A stretch of DNA of 64,000 nt, taken from the NCBI RefSeq assembly GCF_039535475.1, contig NZ_BAAAXG010000024.1:1-64000 (forward strand). The letters are read 5' to 3'. The position numbers were made by a program, and so were the translations under genes. Shown piece after piece: positions 45,522-54,571 of this stretch; positions within the stretch are counted from its first letter, which is position 1, and each line of letters opens with the position of its first letter. The stretch is from Streptomyces showdoensis (GTDB lineage Bacteria > Actinomycetota > Actinomycetes > Streptomycetales > Streptomycetaceae). The notes below the pieces were generated by a model. The model made no database searches. It saw only the letters and a list, made by a program, of their open reading frames with translations, and had not been told where the DNA came from.

Positions 45522-46143
45522 GTGTCCGAAAGACCGCCCTCGCCCGCGTGCGCCCACTGCCAGGACCGGAGCGACGACGGGCCGCCTCACGGCGACCTCG
45601 TGCGCGAGACCTTCGAGGCCCTGTTCAGCGCCTGGTATCCCCGGGTCCTGAGGTGGGCCCGGTACCGCTGCGTCGACCTCCACGACGCGGAGGACGTCGC
45701 CCAGCAGGTGTTCGTGGACGTCTGGCTGCACTCCCGCAGGTACTGCCCCCGCCGCGGCGGCCTCGGGCCGTGGCTGTACGGCATCACCGCCCACAAGGCG
45801 GCCGACGCGTCGGGGGGCCCGGCTCCGGGACCGCGAAGGCGTCCGCCGCCTGGCGCGCGGCCCCGCCCCGGAGAGCCCGGACGCCTCCGCGCGCGCCGTC
45901 GAGCGCCTGAGCCTCGCCCCCCACCTGGCCGCACTTCCGGCCGACCGCCGCGAGATCCTCTTCCTCGCCTACTACCTGGGGCTCACCCAGCCGGAGATCG
46001 CGCACCGCCTCGGCCGTCCGCTCGGCACGGTCAAGAGCCACTCCAGGAGGGGACTGCGCGCGCTCGCCCTCGACGTCACCGAACGCGGGGGACCGACGGC
46101 ACGGCGGAACGCGCGCCCACCGACCCGGACATCTCCCGGATGA
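45522..46143 (+). CDS. ECF-type sigma factor (frameshift)
   Basis: About 206 residues when one G is removed from the six-G run at 45813-45818. Region 2 is upstream of the shift (LHDAEDVAQQVFVDVWLHSRRY, WLYGITAHKAADA). Region 4 is downstream in the next frame (LPADRREILFLAYYLGLTQPEIAHRL, LGTVKSHSRRGLRAL). GTG at 45522. Region 4 resembles that of the LitS-like factor at 25704. The 3' end overlaps the convergent glycosyltransferase gene by 68 bases. No anti-sigma gene is adjacent. It may be a second light or carotenoid regulator. Confidence 0.75.
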
Positions 46144-47479
46144 GCCCGCGCGCCGTCCAGTCCGGACCCCGGCGCCCGACCCACCGCGACCACCGGCCGA
46201 GACCCGGGGACGGTGCGTCGAGCAGCCGCCGCAGGGCCCGCCCGGCCGAGCGCTCGTCCAGCCGGGAGGGGTCGACGCACCGGGCGACACCGGCCCGCTC
46301 GGCGTCGTGGGCGATGGCGAACTGGTCGCTGGAGAAGGGCAGGACGAGGGCGGGCACGCCCGAGGCCAGACACTCCGTGAAGGAGTTGTTCCCGCCGTGG
46401 TGGACCATCGCGTCCACCTTCCCCAGCAGCCATCGCTGCGGCACCGTCGCTGCCACGTGCACGTCGGGCCCCGCGAGCGAGGACAGGGCCGCCGCCCGGT
46501 CGCCCGCCGCCACCACCGCGGCCGCTCCGGGGACATGGGCGCGCAGCCCCTTCACGAGGAGCGCCAGGACGTCGTCGCGGGCGGAGAGGAAGGTGCCGAG
46601 GGCGATCAGCACCAGGCGGTCGTGCCCGGCCCTGAGCCGCCGCACCACCTCCTGCCACTCCGGGCCCGGCTCCGGCTCCGCTGCGGGCACGGAGTGCCCG
46701 CCGTACAGCACCGACGGCCCGTTCTCCGGGTGGCTCGGCAGCCACGGGAACTCGGGGTAGGTGAACGCCACGGCGTACGGGGAGGCCAGGGCGAAGGCCC
46801 GGCCCGTGGGCCGCGCCTCCGGGGCGTGGACGCGCGCCACGTCGGCGAAGCGCCGGGTGAACGCCGTCTCCACGGCCCCCGCCGCCGCGTGCAGCTCCGC
46901 CAGCTGCTCCGCCCCGGGCCGGATCCCCCGCGGCCACGCGTAGGGCACGCCGAACGGCACGTCGTCGGAGGACGGCACGTACGTGGGATGGCCGGGGCAG
47001 AACGTCGCGTAGCGCAGCCCCAGGCAGTGCAGGGCGAGGGTGACGGGGTAGCTCAACTGGTCGACGACGTACCAGTCCGGGCGCAGCCGCGCGTCCAGGG
47101 CGCGGAGCGCGGCCAGCGTCCCCTCGGGATCGGACAGCATGTCCCGGCCGCGGTGCCGGGCCTGCGTGAGCAGGGCGGACACCGGCCCGCGCCGCGTGGA
47201 GTCCAGGAACTCCTCCAGGCGCTCGGCCTCCCCGGGCGCCTGCCGGGTGCCGCGCGCCACCCCGGTGTTCGCGTTCCGGGTCACGGTCAGCGGCTCGAAC
47301 GCCACCCCCGCGCGAGCCGCGAACCCCTCGAACGACGGGCCGGACGCGAAGACCACGTCGGCCCCCTCGCGGGCGAGCCCCCCGGCCAGCACCGAGAGCG
47401 GCTGCGCGTGGGAGGCGAAGGGGGGACTGACGACGACCACGCGCGGTGCGCGCTCCAGGGTGACGGTTGATGACTCCAT
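46076..47479 (-). CDS. UDP-glycosyltransferase-family protein
   Basis: 467 residues, GT1 (MGT/CrtX-like) fold. N-terminal acceptor half opens VVVVSPPFASHAQPLSVLAGGL; the C-terminal donor-binding signature is MVHHGGNNSFTECLASGVPALVLPFSSDQFAIAHDAE, seen as HHGGNNSFTECLASG then PFSSDQ at about 395-425. ATG at 47477-47479. Homologues glycosylate carotenoids or macrolides; beside the crt genes a carotenoid acceptor is plausible but unproven. It diverges from the GT4 gene. Confidence 0.85.
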   Translation of the reverse strand: MESSTVTLERAPRVVVVSPPFASHAQPLSVLAGGLAREGADVVFASGPSFEGFAARAGVAFEPLTVTRNANTGVARGTRQAPGEAERLEEFLDSTRRGPVSALLTQARHRGRDMLSDPEGTLAALRALDARLRPDWYVVDQLSYPVTLALHCLGLRYATFCPGHPTYVPSSDDVPFGVPYAWPRGIRPGAEQLAELHAAAGAVETAFTRRFADVARVHAPEARPTGRAFALASPYAVAFTYPEFPWLPSHPENGPSVLYGGHSVPAAEPEPGPEWQEVVRRLRAGHDRLVLIALGTFLSARDDVLALLVKGLRAHVPGAAAVVAAGDRAAALSSLAGPDVHVAATVPQRWLLGKVDAMVHHGGNNSFTECLASGVPALVLPFSSDQFAIAHDAERAGVARCVDPSRLDERSAGRALRRLLDAPSPGLGRWSRWVGRRGPDWTARGLIREMSGSVGARSAVPSVPRVR

Positions 47480-47687
47480 GCCGAGCGCTTCGCCCCCGCC
47501 GGGCCGGTCGGATGCGCCGGCACCGGACGGGACCGGCCGGCACCCCCTGTCTCCCCGGCGTCCCCCGCTTCCCCGTCGCCCCCCGCCTCCCCGGCACCCG
47601 TCGCCCCCCGCGCTCACGGCTCCTGCATCCGGCGGGCGGACCGCGGGCGAAGAACAGCCCGCCGACCGTCGTCGACGAGGAGAAGCG

Positions 47688-49805
47688 ATGAACCGTTCCC
47701 ACACCGCCCGGACAGGCGCCGTGCCCGCGGGTCACCACCCCCTGCGCGCCGCGCGTACGGCCGCGGGGGAACCGTCCGAGCCGTTCCTGGCCGTCCGCGC
47801 GGCGCACTGGCGAGCGCCCCTGACCGGCGACGCCCCCGGCTGGCGGGGCACCCCGCACCTGCTCGCGGAACTGGTGCGCGCCGAGTACCGGGGAGGCGGC
47901 TCCGGGACGGACCCGGCGGGCTTCGCGACGCCCCGTGACCTCCGGCTGGCGCGGCTGCGGCGGCTGGTGCGCGCGGGAGGCGTTCCGACACCGTCCGAGT
48001 GCGTCCGGCTGCTGGACGGCGGCGAGCACGCCCGCGCCGCCGTCTTCGACGCCTGGCAGGACGTCGTCCGCCGGTCCGGCCCGACGAGGGCGGAGGCCGC
48101 CCTGCGCGCCGGCCTCCGGGCCGGGGCCGCCCCGGAGCCGGCCGCCGCGGCGATGCTGGACCTCGCCGCCGCGGCCACGCTGCGCCCCCTCACCCGGCCG
48201 GAGCTCCGCGAGGCCGCGAGCGCGCCCGGCCGCCAAAGGCGGCACGCCGCGTGGCGGCTGCTCGCCGCGACGGGCGGGCGTTCGCTCATACCCGACGTCG
48301 GCACGGCCGGGGACGCGTACGAGCGGACGCTCCTCACCCTGCTCGGCCGGAACCCCCCGGCCGAGCGGGTGCGGGGCGGACCGCGCCGGGGCATCGTCGT
48401 CGCCCAGTCCATGCTGCTGGGGCGCCTCGACCGTCCGGGCGAGGGCATGAGCGGCGGCCTCGGAGTCCTCCTCAGCTCCCTCGGGGACGCCCTCGCGGGC
48501 ACCGGGCCCGTCGCCCGGGTGCTGACCGTCGTCACGGCCTGCACGCCGGAGCTGGCGGCCGACCCCGTCCTGCTGCGGCGGCGCTCCCCGGGGCACTGGG
48601 TCCTCAGGATCCCGGTGGACAGCGCGAACCAGCTCCGCCCCGACGAGTTCGGACGGCACCGGGAGGCCATGGCCTGGTGGGCCGCCGAGCTCTTCTCCTC
48701 GCTGGCCACGCCGGTCGACGTCCTGCACGTCCGCTACGCCGACGACGGCTCGCTCGCCCTTGCCGAGGGCGCCCGCAGGGCCGGCACGAGGGTCGTCTTC
48801 ACGGCCACCCCCGATCCGCACCGGCAGCTGACCGAGCGGTACGACAAGCCCGCGCCCGACGGCACGGCCCTCCGGGACGACCTGCACCGCGTGTTCGTCG
48901 CGGACCGGCTGGTGGAGCGCGCCGACCGCGTGGTGGGCATCGCGGGCCGCGACGGCGGGGCGACGGAGCTGCTCGGGTACTTCCCGCAGCTCCTGGGCCG
49001 CGACGGCGCCGGCGTGCCGAGCGCGCCCCCGGAGGGCATCCCGCCCTACCTGCCGCCCCCTCGCGCGCAGGCGAGGCGCGCGGAACTCCTGCGAACGGTC
49101 GACGCGGCCGTCGCGGCCACCCCGGAGCCCGCCGGCGGCGGCACTCCGGCGGTGCTGCTCTGCGTGGGACGGCTCCACCCGGTCAAGCAGCAGGACCTCC
49201 TGGTCCGTGCCTGGATCGGCTCCGGGTGCCACCGGCGGGCGGCCCTCGTCCTCGTCGGCGGCAGCGCGCACGCCGGCGACCCCGTCGAACGCGCGATGCG
49301 CGCACGCGTCGAGGACGCGCTCCGGGCCTGCCCCGAGGCGCGACGGCGCCTGGTGCTGCTGCCCGCCCTCTCCAACGCGGAGGTCCGGATGCTCGAACGC
49401 GGCCTGGCCGATCCGGCGCGGTCGTCCTCCGCGCGGTACGTGTGCGCGAGCGCCAAGGAGGAGTTCGGCCTCGGGCTCCTCGAAGCGATGGAGGCGGGGC
49501 TGCTCGCCGCGGGCCCGCTGCGCGGCGGCGTGCCGCACTATCTCGTCGACGGACACAACGGGCTCCTCATCGACACCTCCCGCGCGGAGACGCTCGGCGA
49601 CGGACTGGCCCGCCTGCTCGCCGTCGACGCCGGGTCGGCCGCGGCGATGGCCGCCCGGGCCCAGGCACTGGTCCGCACCACCTTCTCGTCCGCCGCCATG
49701 GCCGGGACGCTGGCCGAGCACTACGCCGCGGTCGCGGAGGCCGGCGCGCCCACGGCCACGAGCCGCGGGCCCGCCGCCCCGGCCGTACCGGCGTCCACGC
49801 ACTGA
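47688..49805 (+). CDS. GT4-family glycosyltransferase with long N-terminal region
   Basis: 705 residues. The N-terminal 220 residues are Ala/Arg/Leu-rich and helical and resemble no domain I know. The GT-B fold begins near 235 with GEGMSGGLGVLLSSLGDALA. The C-terminal half has a donor-binding LLCVGRLHPVKQQDLLVRAW and VCASAKEEFGLGLLEAMEAGLLAAG (E-x7-E type) as in sucrose-phosphate-synthase-like GT4 enzymes. ATG at 47688 after GAGGAGAAG. Divergent from the UGT gene, so the two may form a glycosylation module. Confidence 0.8.
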   Translation: MNRSHTARTGAVPAGHHPLRAARTAAGEPSEPFLAVRAAHWRAPLTGDAPGWRGTPHLLAELVRAEYRGGGSGTDPAGFATPRDLRLARLRRLVRAGGVPTPSECVRLLDGGEHARAAVFDAWQDVVRRSGPTRAEAALRAGLRAGAAPEPAAAAMLDLAAAATLRPLTRPELREAASAPGRQRRHAAWRLLAATGGRSLIPDVGTAGDAYERTLLTLLGRNPPAERVRGGPRRGIVVAQSMLLGRLDRPGEGMSGGLGVLLSSLGDALAGTGPVARVLTVVTACTPELAADPVLLRRRSPGHWVLRIPVDSANQLRPDEFGRHREAMAWWAAELFSSLATPVDVLHVRYADDGSLALAEGARRAGTRVVFTATPDPHRQLTERYDKPAPDGTALRDDLHRVFVADRLVERADRVVGIAGRDGGATELLGYFPQLLGRDGAGVPSAPPEGIPPYLPPPRAQARRAELLRTVDAAVAATPEPAGGGTPAVLLCVGRLHPVKQQDLLVRAWIGSGCHRRAALVLVGGSAHAGDPVERAMRARVEDALRACPEARRRLVLLPALSNAEVRMLERGLADPARSSSARYVCASAKEEFGLGLLEAMEAGLLAAGPLRGGVPHYLVDGHNGLLIDTSRAETLGDGLARLLAVDAGSAAAMAARAQALVRTTFSSAAMAGTLAEHYAAVAEAGAPTATSRGPAAPAVPASTH

Positions 49806-50003
49806 CCGGCCTCGGGGGCCCGGCCGTCCCTTGGTGCCTTCGTGACCACGCGAGTGTGCGTCGCCGAACCGGAACCCCCGGCGCCCTCCCCGGCGAGGTG
49901 GCAGGCGCCCGTGGGCGAGGGGAGCGCGGGCGCGTCGTCCGCGGCGTCCCGGACCCGACGGCGTCCCCCGGCACCGCCTCGCCGGCCGCCCGGGGGAGGG
50001 GGG

Positions 50004-50894
50004 TCAGGGGGTGAACACCTTCACGGAGTCGTCCGCCCCGTCGTTCCGGTTGATACCGATGAAGAAGTCGCTCCCGATATGGGTGATGTCCTCGATCTCG
50101 TCGAGCAGATTCCTCCCCGGAATACCGATATCGCTCTCCACGTCACCACCGGACCAGTTGTACTGGTACACCCAGTTCCAGCCGGTCTCGGGAGTCGAGC
50201 CGTTGATGGACTTGGTGTTCCAGATGTAATTCTCGGAGCAGTCGATTCCCTGGTCGGAACGATTGTCGTGACTCGTGAGATCGGTCTTCACCAGCTTCCA
50301 TCCGCTCGTCAGCGAACCGGCGCCGGGGTGGGTCCACAGGTTGCCCGCGCGGCGGGCGGCGTAGCTGCCCGCCCCTCCCGCGGCCGTCGCGCTGTAGCAG
50401 AGGCCGCTGATGTCGCCGATGGGCAGATGGACGACCTCGCTCGCGCCGATGGCTCCCGCCGCGTTGAGGCGGACGATCGTCACGTCGTCGCTGGGGAACG
50501 CCGACTGGCTGCCCTGGGTCGCGATCAGGGCGGGGCCCTGGCCCTGGTAGTCGGGGTGGTAGGCGAGGTCGTTGCCGTGGCCGAGCGCCGGTATGGAGGT
50601 CGGCGCTCCGGCACAGGTCCAGCTGGTGCCGTCCCAGGTCGAGCCGTCGCGCAGCCACCGGGAGAGGACCGGCTCCGCCCCGCCGGCCTTGGTGAAGACG
50701 ATGTACAGCTGGCCGCCCGGCCCCGCGACCATGCCCTGCATGACGGTGCGGCCCGCCCGGCACGCGCTGCTGGTCGGGATGGTGAGCCGTTCCTCGCCGC
50801 TCCTGTCGGTGGCGGCGGAGGCGGGCGTCGTCGCGGTGATGGCGATTCCGGTCACCATCGCCAGCGCGGACGCGAGACTCAGTAGTTTCTTCAC
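50004..50894 (-). CDS. Secreted hypothetical protein
   Basis: 296 residues. GTG at 50892-50894 is chosen because GGGGGA precedes it and a good signal peptide follows (KKLLSLASALAMVTGIAITATTPASA). The mature part repeats short Gly/Asp-rich segments (GPGGQLYIVFTKAGGAEP, GQGPALIATQGSQS, HLPIGDISGLCYSATA) suggestive of a beta-propeller. The four cysteines in the mature part could form disulfides. The ATA/TTC-containing 3' half has more AT-rich codons than neighbours. I do not recognise it. Confidence 0.65.
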   Translation of the reverse strand: MKKLLSLASALAMVTGIAITATTPASAATDRSGEERLTIPTSSACRAGRTVMQGMVAGPGGQLYIVFTKAGGAEPVLSRWLRDGSTWDGTSWTCAGAPTSIPALGHGNDLAYHPDYQGQGPALIATQGSQSAFPSDDVTIVRLNAAGAIGASEVVHLPIGDISGLCYSATAAGGAGSYAARRAGNLWTHPGAGSLTSGWKLVKTDLTSHDNRSDQGIDCSENYIWNTKSINGSTPETGWNWVYQYNWSGGDVESDIGIPGRNLLDEIEDITHIGSDFFIGINRNDGADDSVKVFTP

Positions 50895-51099
50895 GTGTTT
50901 CCCCCTTGTGGTTGGCGAGGAGGCTAGCATCACGCGTGTACCTTGCATCCGAACAGGCTTCGTCACCTGGGCGACGAATGTGGCGAGAATTCACCCACTC
51001 CGGAACGATCCTTCGCCTTCGCGCGGCACCGGGGCTTTCGAAAGGCGCGAAAAGGGTGAATGACGGGTGCGCCGGCCGGGGCGGGGGTACACGCACGGC

Positions 51100-51291
51100 A
51101 TGAAACAGGTGGAACGACACAGACCAGGTGAGATCGTCACCCAGAGCGGTATCCACGCCTGCGACTGCGGCGCAGAACACCTCTGGAGCAAGAGCACCGA
51201 TGTCCGCGGGCACCGCTTCCCGCCCCTGCCCTACGGCTGCGCGGGCCAGATCCGGGTCCTGCGCACCCGGGCCCATCCCGCCGCGAGCTGA
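51100..51291 (+). CDS. Small Cys-containing protein, 63 aa
   Basis: ATG at 51100; a longer start at 51067 is less likely. The product (KQVERHRPGEIVTQSGIHAC opening) has the cysteine pattern C-x-C and a later single C with several His residues, suggesting a small metal-binding fold. It ends two bases before the topoisomerase IB start, so it is probably cotranscribed. Similar short proteins are known to me only as uncharacterised Streptomyces proteins. Confidence 0.6.
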   Translation: MKQVERHRPGEIVTQSGIHACDCGAEHLWSKSTDVRGHRFPPLPYGCAGQIRVLRTRAHPAAS

Positions 51292-51293
51292 CG

Positions 51294-52322
51294 GTGGCGC
51301 TCCGGCTGCGGACCAGCGACGTGCGGGCGCCGGGCTGGCGTCGCGTGCGCCACGGCCGCGGGTTCCGCTACCTGGACCAGGACGGACGAGCGCTGTCCGC
51401 GACGGACCGGGAGCGGGTACGGGCTCTCGTCATCCCGCCGGCCTGGCAGGACGTCTGGATCTGCCCGTGGCCGAACGGGCACATCCAGGCGGTGGGAACG
51501 GACGCCGCCGGACGCCGCCAGTATCTGTACCACCCCCACTTCCGCCGGCAGCAGGACGCCGCGAAGCACCAGCACGTCCAGCGGGTCGCCCGCTCACTGC
51601 CCCGCCTGCGGCGACGCGTGGCGGCCGATCTCGCCGGACGCGGCCTGACCCGCAGCCGCGTGCTCGCCTGCCTGACCCGCCTGCTCGACCTGGGCTTCCT
51701 GCGCGTCGGCGGGGAGACCTACGCCCGTGACAACGGGAGCTTCGGCCTCACGACCCTGCTGCGGGAACACGCCACCTGCCACCGCGGCGAGATCCGGCTG
51801 AGGTTCCCCGCGAAGTCGGGCAAGGAGGTCACCCGCACCCTCGTGGACGAGCCGGCGTACACCGTGATCCGGGCGCTGCTGCGGCGCAAGGAGCCCGGCC
51901 CGAGGCTCTTCGCGTACTGGGAGCACGGGGCCTGGCACGAGCTTCACGCCGAGGACCTCAACGCCTACCTGCGGGACGGGTCGGGACAGGACGTGACGGC
52001 CAAGGACTTCAGGACCTGGTACGCCACCGTGCTGGCGGCGGTCGCCCTCGCCGTCGCCGAGGGCACAGCCGACGCCGCCCCCGCCCGCAGGGGCAAGGTC
52101 GTGGCCCACGCCGTACGGGAGGTCAGCGGCTACCTGGGAAACACCCCCGCGGTGTGCCGGGCCTCCTACATCCATCCGCGCGTCATCGAGCTCTACGAGG
52201 AAGGAGAGACCATCGCCGGCGCCCTTGACGGGCTGGGCGAGGAGGGCGTCTTCGGCCACCCGGCCACCCACGGCCGGGTCGAACGAGCCGTTCTGAGACT
52301 CCTGCGCTCACCGGCCGGATGA
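51294..52322 (+). CDS. DNA topoisomerase IB (poxvirus-like)
   Basis: 342 residues. Relaxes supercoils by a 3'-phosphotyrosine link. N-terminal domain WRRVRHGRGFRYLDQDGR and IPPAWQDVWICPWPNGHIQAVGTDAAGRRQYLYH are the bacterial topoisomerase IB signature. The catalytic Arg region is TAKDFRTWYATV and the active Tyr is in CRASYIHPRVIELY (about 288). GTG start at 51294. Normal length. Function in the cell is unclear, since gyrase and TopA do most of the work; the family is patchy and often horizontally spread. Confidence 0.92.
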   Translation: MALRLRTSDVRAPGWRRVRHGRGFRYLDQDGRALSATDRERVRALVIPPAWQDVWICPWPNGHIQAVGTDAAGRRQYLYHPHFRRQQDAAKHQHVQRVARSLPRLRRRVAADLAGRGLTRSRVLACLTRLLDLGFLRVGGETYARDNGSFGLTTLLREHATCHRGEIRLRFPAKSGKEVTRTLVDEPAYTVIRALLRRKEPGPRLFAYWEHGAWHELHAEDLNAYLRDGSGQDVTAKDFRTWYATVLAAVALAVAEGTADAAPARRGKVVAHAVREVSGYLGNTPAVCRASYIHPRVIELYEEGETIAGALDGLGEEGVFGHPATHGRVERAVLRLLRSPAG

Positions 52323-52360
52323 GAGCACCGGGGGCCTTCCGCGGGGCCGTCCCCGCCCGC

Positions 52361-53167
52361 TCACGGCGACGGCGGGGCGCCGGTGGCGCGCGCAGGGCCG
52401 ACGGGGAGGCGGTAGAGGGCGAAGGCGTGGCGGATGACCGGCTGGGCCACGTTGCGCACGCGGACCCCGCCGGTGGTCAGGCCGTGCTCGGTGCCCAGGT
52501 GGGCGTGGCCGTGCACGGCGAGGTCGGCGCCGACGGAGTCGATCGCCTCGGCCAGCAGGTAAGTGCCCAGGAACGGGTAGATCTCCAGCGGCTCGCCGGC
52601 CAGGGTGTCGGGCACGGGCGAGAAATGCGTCAGGGCGATCCGTACGTCGCAGGCGCGGTCGGCCAGATAGGCGAGGGCCTCGGCCAGCCGGCCGGCGCTC
52701 TGCCGGGCGGCGCGGACGAACGCCTTCATCTCCGGCTCCCCGAACTCTCCGGCGCTGCGGCCGGCGAAGCCCCCGCAGAAGCCCTTGGTGCCCGCCACGC
52801 CGACCTGGTGCCCACCCGCGGACACCACGGTCGACCGGCCCTCCAGGACGACGACCCCGGCGTCGCACAGCACGCGGCCGACCTCGGCCTCCTGCCCGGA
52901 GTGGTAGTCGTGGTTGCCGAGCACGGCGACGACCGGCACGCCGCAGCCCCGCAGTTCCTCCGCCACCACGGCCGCCTCCTCCACCGTGCCGTGCCGGGTG
53001 AGGTCGCCGGCGAGCAGCAGCAGGTCGGCGCAGTCGGGCAGCACGGCGAAGGCGGGGCGCAGCAGGCCCCTGCTGTCCGTGCCGAGGTGGATGTCGCCCA
53101 CGGCCGCCACGACGACGGCGTCGGAGGCCGGCGGGGCCGGCCCCGTCGGCGCGCTGCCGCCGGTCAC
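52361..53167 (-). CDS. Metallophosphoesterase
   Basis: 268 residues from GTG at 53165-53167, which overlaps the BON gene stop (GTGA); an ATG 15 bases earlier is possible. Calcineurin-like metal motifs are present in order: VGDIHLG, LAGDLTRHG, LGNHDYH, LTHFSP and HGHAHLG, covering all metal ligands. The substrate is not predictable; such enzymes cleave phosphodiesters or nucleotides. It closes a three-gene operon with BON and nucleotidyltransferase genes. Confidence 0.9.
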   Translation of the reverse strand: MTGGSAPTGPAPPASDAVVVAAVGDIHLGTDSRGLLRPAFAVLPDCADLLLLAGDLTRHGTVEEAAVVAEELRGCGVPVVAVLGNHDYHSGQEAEVGRVLCDAGVVVLEGRSTVVSAGGHQVGVAGTKGFCGGFAGRSAGEFGEPEMKAFVRAARQSAGRLAEALAYLADRACDVRIALTHFSPVPDTLAGEPLEIYPFLGTYLLAEAIDSVGADLAVHGHAHLGTEHGLTTGGVRVRNVAQPVIRHAFALYRLPVGPARATGAPPSP

Positions 53168-53409
53168 GGCAGTTCTTCCCATCGGTCGGGCACGTCGGCG
53201 CAGGCCACCACGAGGTCCTCGACCAGCGTGAGGTCCGCGAGCTCCCGCCGTGCCGTCCGCAGGACCTCGTCCCGCCTCTGCGGGGTGGAGACGGTCCCGG
53301 TGATCACGACCACGGCGCCTCGCTGCTCGACGCTCACGCCGAGCTCGGCCAGCCGGTCACCGGCGAGCCGTTCGCGCAGCTTCGTGATCCGCCGCTCGTG
53401 CCCGGTCAT
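53164..53409 (-). CDS. BON-domain protein
   Basis: 81 residues, a single BON domain (about 20-72) with GVSVEQRGAVVVITGTVSTPQRRDEVLR. BON domains bind phospholipid or act as envelope-stress modules; this one has no signal peptide. ATG at 53407-53409 overlaps the upstream stop (ATGA). Middle gene of the phosphoesterase operon. Confidence 0.85.
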   Translation of the reverse strand: MTGHERRITKLRERLAGDRLAELGVSVEQRGAVVVITGTVSTPQRRDEVLRTARRELADLTLVEDLVVACADVPDRWEELP

Positions 53410-54031
53410 GACCGGCTCCCCGGGATCACTTCGAGCAGTTCGAGCAGGTACAGGAAGGCCGCCGCCATCGGTCGGCCGTCCGTGATCTTCCGGACCTCGT
53501 CCCAGTCGACGCGTTCGCGCAGGCCCCGGGCGACCGGCAGCAGGGCGCCGAAGTCGCAGTGGTGCTCGGAGAGCGCGGCGAGACGGCTCGCCATCAGGTC
53601 CGTCGGGGCGATCACCGGCATGTGGACGGAGTCGACGGGGAGCGTCCAGGCCCGGGCGAGCAGTTCGGGGCTGACGGGCCGGCCGGCAGCGCGAAGATGA
53701 GGTCGACCTGCTCCCCTCCGGCGCGCGCCTTGATCAGCCAGTCCTCGGGCGGGTCGACGATCTGGACGCCGCGCTCCCTCAGCAGCTCGACGACGGTCTC
53801 GCCGTCCGCTCTGAGCAGGGCGAAGTCGGTGTCGTGCTGGAGCCGGACCGGGATGCCGTGCGCGTACGCGGCGACGCTGCCGACGAGCGCGAAGGGCCGG
53901 CCCGACGTCTTCAGGGCGGCGCCGATCTCCTTCGTCACCTCCAGGATCGCCTGCGTGTGGTCGGGCGGCAGACGGACCTGGCCCGACTCCGTGCCGCCGC
54001 GGTCGTCGCGTCGCTTGTCGGTGAGACGCAT
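53406..54031 (-). CDS. Nucleotidyltransferase-like protein (frameshift)
   Basis: About 208 residues after correction. The first part is open from ATG 54029-54031 (ILEVTKEIGAALKTSGRPFALVGSVAAYAHGIPVRLQHDTDFALL), with the G-S and D-x-D pattern of minimal nucleotidyltransferases. The frame is lost after DLIFALPAG; one base appears to be missing in the GGCCGGCC region at 53676-53690, and the next frame continues RPVSPELLARAWTL and VPVIAPTDLMASRL-type text to a stop overlapping the BON start. The HNH-like toxin-antitoxin class is a possible alternative, but no partner gene is seen. Confidence 0.7.
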
Positions 54032-54082
54032 GGCTCCACCTCCGGAAGCGCCCGCCCTCTTCGCGGGCCGGGGGTCCGGCGT

Positions 54083-54420
54083 CTACCCCGCCGACGTCCG
54101 ACGAACCGCCGCGTCCGGCTCCTCGACGGCGGAGTACGCGATCAGGTCGTAGCCGTGCCCGGCGGGCTGCGACGCGCGTTCGAACCCGATTCCGGCGCGG
54201 CCGATGGTCAGCTGGAAGGGCTGCTCCCCATCGGGCCATTCCTACGGCTGAAGGTACGGGGCGGGCCGGATGAGGGCCTTGTGCCCGAACTGGCGATCGC
54301 GTCCGTGTGGTCGATGTCCTCGTACGAGCCGGGCTGGATGGAGAGCGTGCGGGTGGTCGTGGAGGACCGACCCGGCGGTGTCGTGCCCCGTACGGCCGGC
54401 CCGGCGCCCCGCGTCGCAGG
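54083..54420 (-). pseudogene. Possible broken small gene
   Basis: Protein-like text runs across three minus-strand frames: RTLSIQPGSYEDIDHTDAIASSG, then HKALIRPAPYLQP, then EWPDGEQPFQLTIGRAGIG and GHGYDLIAYSAVEEPDAAVRR to a TAG near 54083. Two single-base changes would join them into about 110 residues. I do not recognise the product and no start is evident. The rest of the 540-base gap (54032-54571) holds no other gene and must contain the zinc dehydrogenase promoter. Confidence 0.35.
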
Positions 54421-54571
54421 CTCCGGCGCGGAGCCTCCCCGGGGCGAGAGCAGCCGGCGGACGGCGTTTCCGGCCCCGCCGACCGGGCAGCCGCACCAGG
54501 GGAACGACCCCAGGGCGCGGGCACGGCAGCCGTGCGCGGGCCCACGAGTACGACCTGGCGAGGTGGCGCGG

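Noticed and set aside
45972..49802. 1276-codon minus-strand frame
   Set aside because: Antisense to the GT4 gene and out of frame with the UGT; no domain text.
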